The notes beneath the pieces are model-generated. The model was not told where the DNA came from and ran no database searches. It saw only the letters and a list, made by a program, of their open reading frames with translations. Source: Bryobacterales bacterium (GTDB lineage: Bacteria > Acidobacteriota > Terriglobia > Bryobacterales > Bryobacteraceae). Taken from it: DNA of 64,000 bases. Shown one piece after another: positions 61,308 to 64,000 of this stretch. Position numbers and translations under genes: made by a program. The stretch spans positions 62,001 through 126,000 of the forward strand of contig JADZCM010000001.1 of NCBI GenBank assembly GCA_020851555.1. The letters are read 5' to 3'. Position 1 is the stretch's first letter, and each line of letters begins with the position of its first letter.

Positions 61308-62048
61308 ATGAGTACAACCGAAACCCCCACCACTTACGAGGTGAAGCTGAAGGGCCGGCTCGAGGTGGCCGCGGGCACCCTGGCCTTCCAGTTCGAGAAA
61401 CCGGCGGGCTTCACGTTCAAAGCCGGGCAGTACGTGGAATTGAGCCTCATTGATCCGCCGGAGACCGACGCCGAAGGCAATGCGAGGGCGTTTTCAATCG
61501 CCAGCGCCCCTCATGAGGACTTCCTGACGGTGGCGACCAGGATGCGGGACACGGCGTTCAAGCGGGTGCTTTCGAAGATGAAACAGGGCGCCGCGGCCCG
61601 CATCGAAGGCCCGTTCGGAAACCTGGTTCTTCACAACAACCCGGCCCGGTCGGCGGTTCTTCTGGCGGGCGGCATCGGCATCACTCCATTTCGAAGCATG
61701 GCGCTGCGCGCGGCAAACGAGAGGCTCCCGCACCGCATCTTTCTGTTCTGCTCGAACCGGACCCCGGAAGACGCGCCGTTTCTGGAGGAACTGCGAAGAC
61801 TCGAGGCCCTGAACCCGAACTATCGGTTCAGCGGGACCATCACCCAACCCGAGAAAGCCCGTAGCCCCTGGCAAGGGGAGACGGGCTTTTTGACCGCGGG
61901 CATGCTGTCCCGGTTCCTGAAGGAAGCCGTTACGCCGGTGTACTACCTGGCCGGCCCTCCCGGCATGGTGGCTGCCGTCCGGACCGTACTGGCGAATCTG
62001 GGCGTGGATGATGACGATATCCGCACCGAGGAATTTGCCGGGTATTGA
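61308..62048 (+). CDS. FAD/NAD-dependent oxidoreductase, flavohemoglobin reductase-like
   Basis: 246 residues from the ATG at 61308 (AAAGGAG upstream). A ferredoxin-reductase-type module: FAD-binding ARAFSIASAPHEDFL near residue 63, EGPFGNLVL, NAD-binding LLAGGIGITPFRSMALRA near residue 120, and PVYYLAGPPGMVAAVRTVL with a C-terminal EEFAGY. It is the reductase half of flavohemoglobin (Hmp) without a globin domain, so it probably gives electrons to a separate partner. It sits between nsrR and nnrS, 29 bases after nsrR. Confidence 0.85.
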   Translation: MSTTETPTTYEVKLKGRLEVAAGTLAFQFEKPAGFTFKAGQYVELSLIDPPETDAEGNARAFSIASAPHEDFLTVATRMRDTAFKRVLSKMKQGAAARIEGPFGNLVLHNNPARSAVLLAGGIGITPFRSMALRAANERLPHRIFLFCSNRTPEDAPFLEELRRLEALNPNYRFSGTITQPEKARSPWQGETGFLTAGMLSRFLKEAVTPVYYLAGPPGMVAAVRTVLANLGVDDDDIRTEEFAGY

Positions 62049-62050
62049 AG

Positions 62051-63403
62051 ATGGGCGCCAAGACCGGCCTGGGCACGGGCAGCGTGGATTACCAGGCGCT
62101 CAGAGAGCGCGAAGCCGGGCTGCAACGGATGCTGATGGTCTGGATCGTCACCGGCCTGGCCTTCATGCTCCTGCCCGGCACCTTTCTCGGAGTCTGGAAC
62201 CTGATCGCGATTGCAGGTGAACACACTGCCGCCCGAGTGGATCCGGCGTGGATCCAGGCTCACGGGCACGCCCAGATCTTCGGTTGGATCGGGACCTTCA
62301 TTCTGGGCATCGGCTTTTACTCCCTCACCAAGATGGGGCGCATCCCGGAATTCGCGATCGCTCGTGCCTGGGTGAGTTGGGCGCTGTGGACCCTGGGCGT
62401 GGCCTTGCGCTGGGCGACGAATCTCTGGCTGTGGCAGTGGCGGTGGCTGCTGCCGGCGTCAGCCGTGCTCGAACTCTGCGGCTTGCTGGTGTTTCTGATG
62501 ACGGTTGGCGGCCACCGCACGGGAGCGGGCCGAACGCAGCAGGGCGCGGTGGGCGGGCAGGTGTGGATGATCGCAGTGGGAGCCGGAAGCGCCGGATTCC
62601 TGGCCAGCCTGGCCGCGAACCTGATCCTCACGTTCCAGGCGGCGCTCACGGGAGCGGGCCCGGCCGTTTCGCACGGCGTCAATCAGCGCTTGCTGGTCCT
62701 GTTCACGTGGGCATTCCCGGTGGTCATCATCTGGGGCTTCAGCGCGCGCTGGTTGCCGGTGTTTCTTGGCCTGGCGAATCAAAGGCCCCGAGCCTTGGAA
62801 GCCGCGCTGGCGGTGAACGTGGCGGGTGTTGGCGCGGCCATGGCGGGATGGTGGTTGGCTGCCGGCGCCGCATTCCTCGCGGCGTCGGGCCTGGCCGCAG
62901 TCTCGCTGCGGGTGCTAGGGCCGTCCGTCAGGCCGCCGAAGATTATCGGCGTGCACCCCGCCTTTCCGCTTTTCGTCCGCATCGCCTACGTCTGGCTGTT
63001 GATCGCGGCCGCCATTTCCGTGAGCGCGGCGCTGTGGGACAGGTCGGGCGGGCTGTGGGGCGCGTCGCGGCACGCCCTGACGGTCGGCTTCATGTCCACC
63101 ATGGTCTTCGCCATTGGCCAGCGCGTTTTGCCCGCCTTCTGCGGGATGCGCATTCTCTACAGCCCGCGATGGATGGGCGCGTCGTTGTGGCTGCTGGCCG
63201 TTGGATGCTTCTTGAGAGTGGCCTCGGAGATCGGCGCGTACGAATCCTACGCGCCATTCTTGTGGCCCTTGCTGCCGGTTTCCGCGGTCATCGAGATGAT
63301 CGCGGTCACGGTCTTTGCCGGTAATCTCCTGCTCACGCTTAGCAGGACTCCGGCGCATCTGGCCGGGACAGGCTCTGCCGGCTGGCGGCTCACCGCCGCG
63401 TGA
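62051..63403 (+). CDS. nnrS: NnrS-family membrane protein
   Basis: About 450 residues with about 12 hydrophobic helices. The start is either a TTG at 62045 overlapping the previous stop or the ATG at 62051; I use the ATG. NnrS-like parts: AWIQAHGHAQIFGWIGTFILGIGFYSL near residue 70, SHGVNQRLLVLFTWAFPVVIIWGFSARWLPVFLGL in the middle, and GASRHALTVGFMSTMVFAIGQRVLPAFCGMRILYSP near residue 335. NnrS proteins help cells resist NO and carry heme and copper in some species. Here they are directly in the NsrR operon. Confidence 0.88.
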   Translation: MGAKTGLGTGSVDYQALREREAGLQRMLMVWIVTGLAFMLLPGTFLGVWNLIAIAGEHTAARVDPAWIQAHGHAQIFGWIGTFILGIGFYSLTKMGRIPEFAIARAWVSWALWTLGVALRWATNLWLWQWRWLLPASAVLELCGLLVFLMTVGGHRTGAGRTQQGAVGGQVWMIAVGAGSAGFLASLAANLILTFQAALTGAGPAVSHGVNQRLLVLFTWAFPVVIIWGFSARWLPVFLGLANQRPRALEAALAVNVAGVGAAMAGWWLAAGAAFLAASGLAAVSLRVLGPSVRPPKIIGVHPAFPLFVRIAYVWLLIAAAISVSAALWDRSGGLWGASRHALTVGFMSTMVFAIGQRVLPAFCGMRILYSPRWMGASLWLLAVGCFLRVASEIGAYESYAPFLWPLLPVSAVIEMIAVTVFAGNLLLTLSRTPAHLAGTGSAGWRLTAA

Positions 63404-63458
63404 TCGGAGTCACAGCCCCCGGAGGGGCATTGCCATAGGATTGAAAGAGAGAGGACAA

Positions 63459-64000
63459 ATGCTGGGAATACAGGAACAAACAGTGGGACAGATCGCCGCC
63501 AGTTCACTGGCCGCGGTGAAGGTTTTCGAGCGGCTGGGGATCGACTATTGCTGTGGGGGCAATCGTCCCCTGGCCGAGGTCTGCCAGGAGAAGGGTCTGG
63601 ATCCGTCAGCCCTCCAGGGTGAACTGGAGTCGGCGATGAGCGCGGCTTCGGCGGATGCCGAGGACTGGAGCGCGGCGCCGCTGCGGGAACTCATCGCGCA
63701 CATCCTGAAGACGCACCACGAGTACCTGAAGCGCGAACTGGGCCCACTCGGTGCGCGTCTGGACAAGGTGTACCGCGTCTACAACGAGAAGTACGGCCCC
63801 ACGCTGACTGGCCTGCCGGAAGTCTACGACGGTCTGCGAGCCGAGTTGGAAATGCACATGCACAAGGAGGAGATGATTCTGTTTCCTTCGATCGGCTCTT
63901 ATGAGGCGGCGGCTCAGTCGGGCTCGCCGCTGCCGCGAACTCCCTTCGGGAGCATCGCCAACCCGATCCGGATGATGGAAGCAGAACACGACAGCGCCGG
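63459..64000 (+). CDS. ric: Iron-sulfur cluster repair di-iron protein RIC (YtfE/ScdA), cut by window end
   Basis: The ATG at 63459 (GAGGA upstream) opens the family N-terminal domain: TVGQIAASSLAAVKVFERLGIDYCCGGNRPLAEVC with the conserved Cys-Cys. The hemerythrin-like part then has LIAHILKTHHEYLKRELGPL, LEMHMHKEEMILFPSIGSYE and MMEAEHDSAG, which carry the His/Glu di-iron ligands; the rest is beyond 64000. RIC repairs Fe-S clusters damaged by NO or peroxide. It is the fourth gene of the nsrR-led set, 55 bases after nnrS. Only about 180 residues are visible. Confidence 0.93.
   Translation, partial: MLGIQEQTVGQIAASSLAAVKVFERLGIDYCCGGNRPLAEVCQEKGLDPSALQGELESAMSAASADAEDWSAAPLRELIAHILKTHHEYLKRELGPLGARLDKVYRVYNEKYGPTLTGLPEVYDGLRAELEMHMHKEEMILFPSIGSYEAAAQSGSPLPRTPFGSIANPIRMMEAEHDSA

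Noticed and set aside
1-64000. CRISPR array, transposon, integrase or prophage
   Set aside because: No regular direct repeats with spacers, no transposase or integrase motifs, and no target-site duplications were seen.

Overview
The window is GC-rich chromosomal DNA, almost fully coding, with short intergenic gaps and many genes that abut or overlap by a few bases. Several traits point to an acidobacterium, most likely of the Bryobacterales/Solibacterales type: three Tat-signal Gfo/Idh/MocA oxidoreductases, a DUF1080 protein, a DUF6599 protein, Tat-exported aldo/keto reductases with a ferredoxin-like tail, a secreted protein with the 'PQVADGGGW' sequence style, and a fused alpha/beta 2-oxoacid dehydrogenase E1. 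This assignment is inference from gene content; no rRNA is present. I see no transposase, phage gene or CRISPR array.

Layout. 1-5.8 kb: macro-domain protein, two small unknowns, phosphohexomutase, 3-methyladenine glycosylase, and a thpR-plsY-gpsA run. 5.8-12.8 kb (minus strand): a secreted unknown, then dacA / a 47-residue YbbR-like stub / glmM (cyclic-di-AMP and cell-wall precursor operon), then dprA-topA. 12.8-13.4 kb: a non-coding stretch with a good promoter, a structured segment and tRNA-His. 13.5-25.3 kb: UbiD-type decarboxylase, fabG, an exported radical-SAM protein, a GT9-like protein, a histidine kinase/LuxR response-regulator pair, mtnP, a MocA oxidoreductase, a small exported protein paired with an amidase, and a ZIP transporter. 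25.4-29.5 kb: the ileS-lspA-lgt operon. 29.6-39.6 kb: P-loop kinase, penicillin-acylase-like protein, DUF362 protein, secreted GH13 amylase, exported methyltransferase, then two tandem aldo/keto reductases translationally coupled to a DUF6599 protein. 39.5-42.5 kb: folK-ruvB-ruvA facing rsmE. 42.7-49.1 kb: MocA oxidoreductase, quinol-dependent NO reductase, unknowns, argD-like aminotransferase. 49.2-54.3 kb: nucleoside-salvage operon (pyrimidine nucleoside phosphorylase, nucleoside transporter, purine nucleoside phosphorylase, cytidine deaminase, exported amidohydrolase). 54.3-58.6 kb: DUF1080 + MocA pair, CPBP protease, small exported and membrane proteins. 58.7-64.0 kb: fused E1 of a branched-chain-type 2-oxoacid dehydrogenase, divergent from an NsrR-like repressor that leads a flavin reductase-NnrS-RIC (iron-sulfur repair) operon cut by the window end.

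The most notable points are: (i) the nitric-oxide island, where an 11-1-11 dyad closely resembling the enterobacterial NsrR operator lies across two divergent promoters and may tie the 2-oxoacid dehydrogenase to nitrosative stress; (ii) a qNOR gene 15 kb away with a near-consensus CRP/FNR-family site placed as for class II activation; (iii) a dacA-glmM operon whose YbbR/CdaR partner is reduced to little more than one membrane helix, missed by normal ORF length cut-offs; (iv) a candidate structured RNA next to tRNA-His; (v) a cluster of exported redox proteins of unclear substrate.
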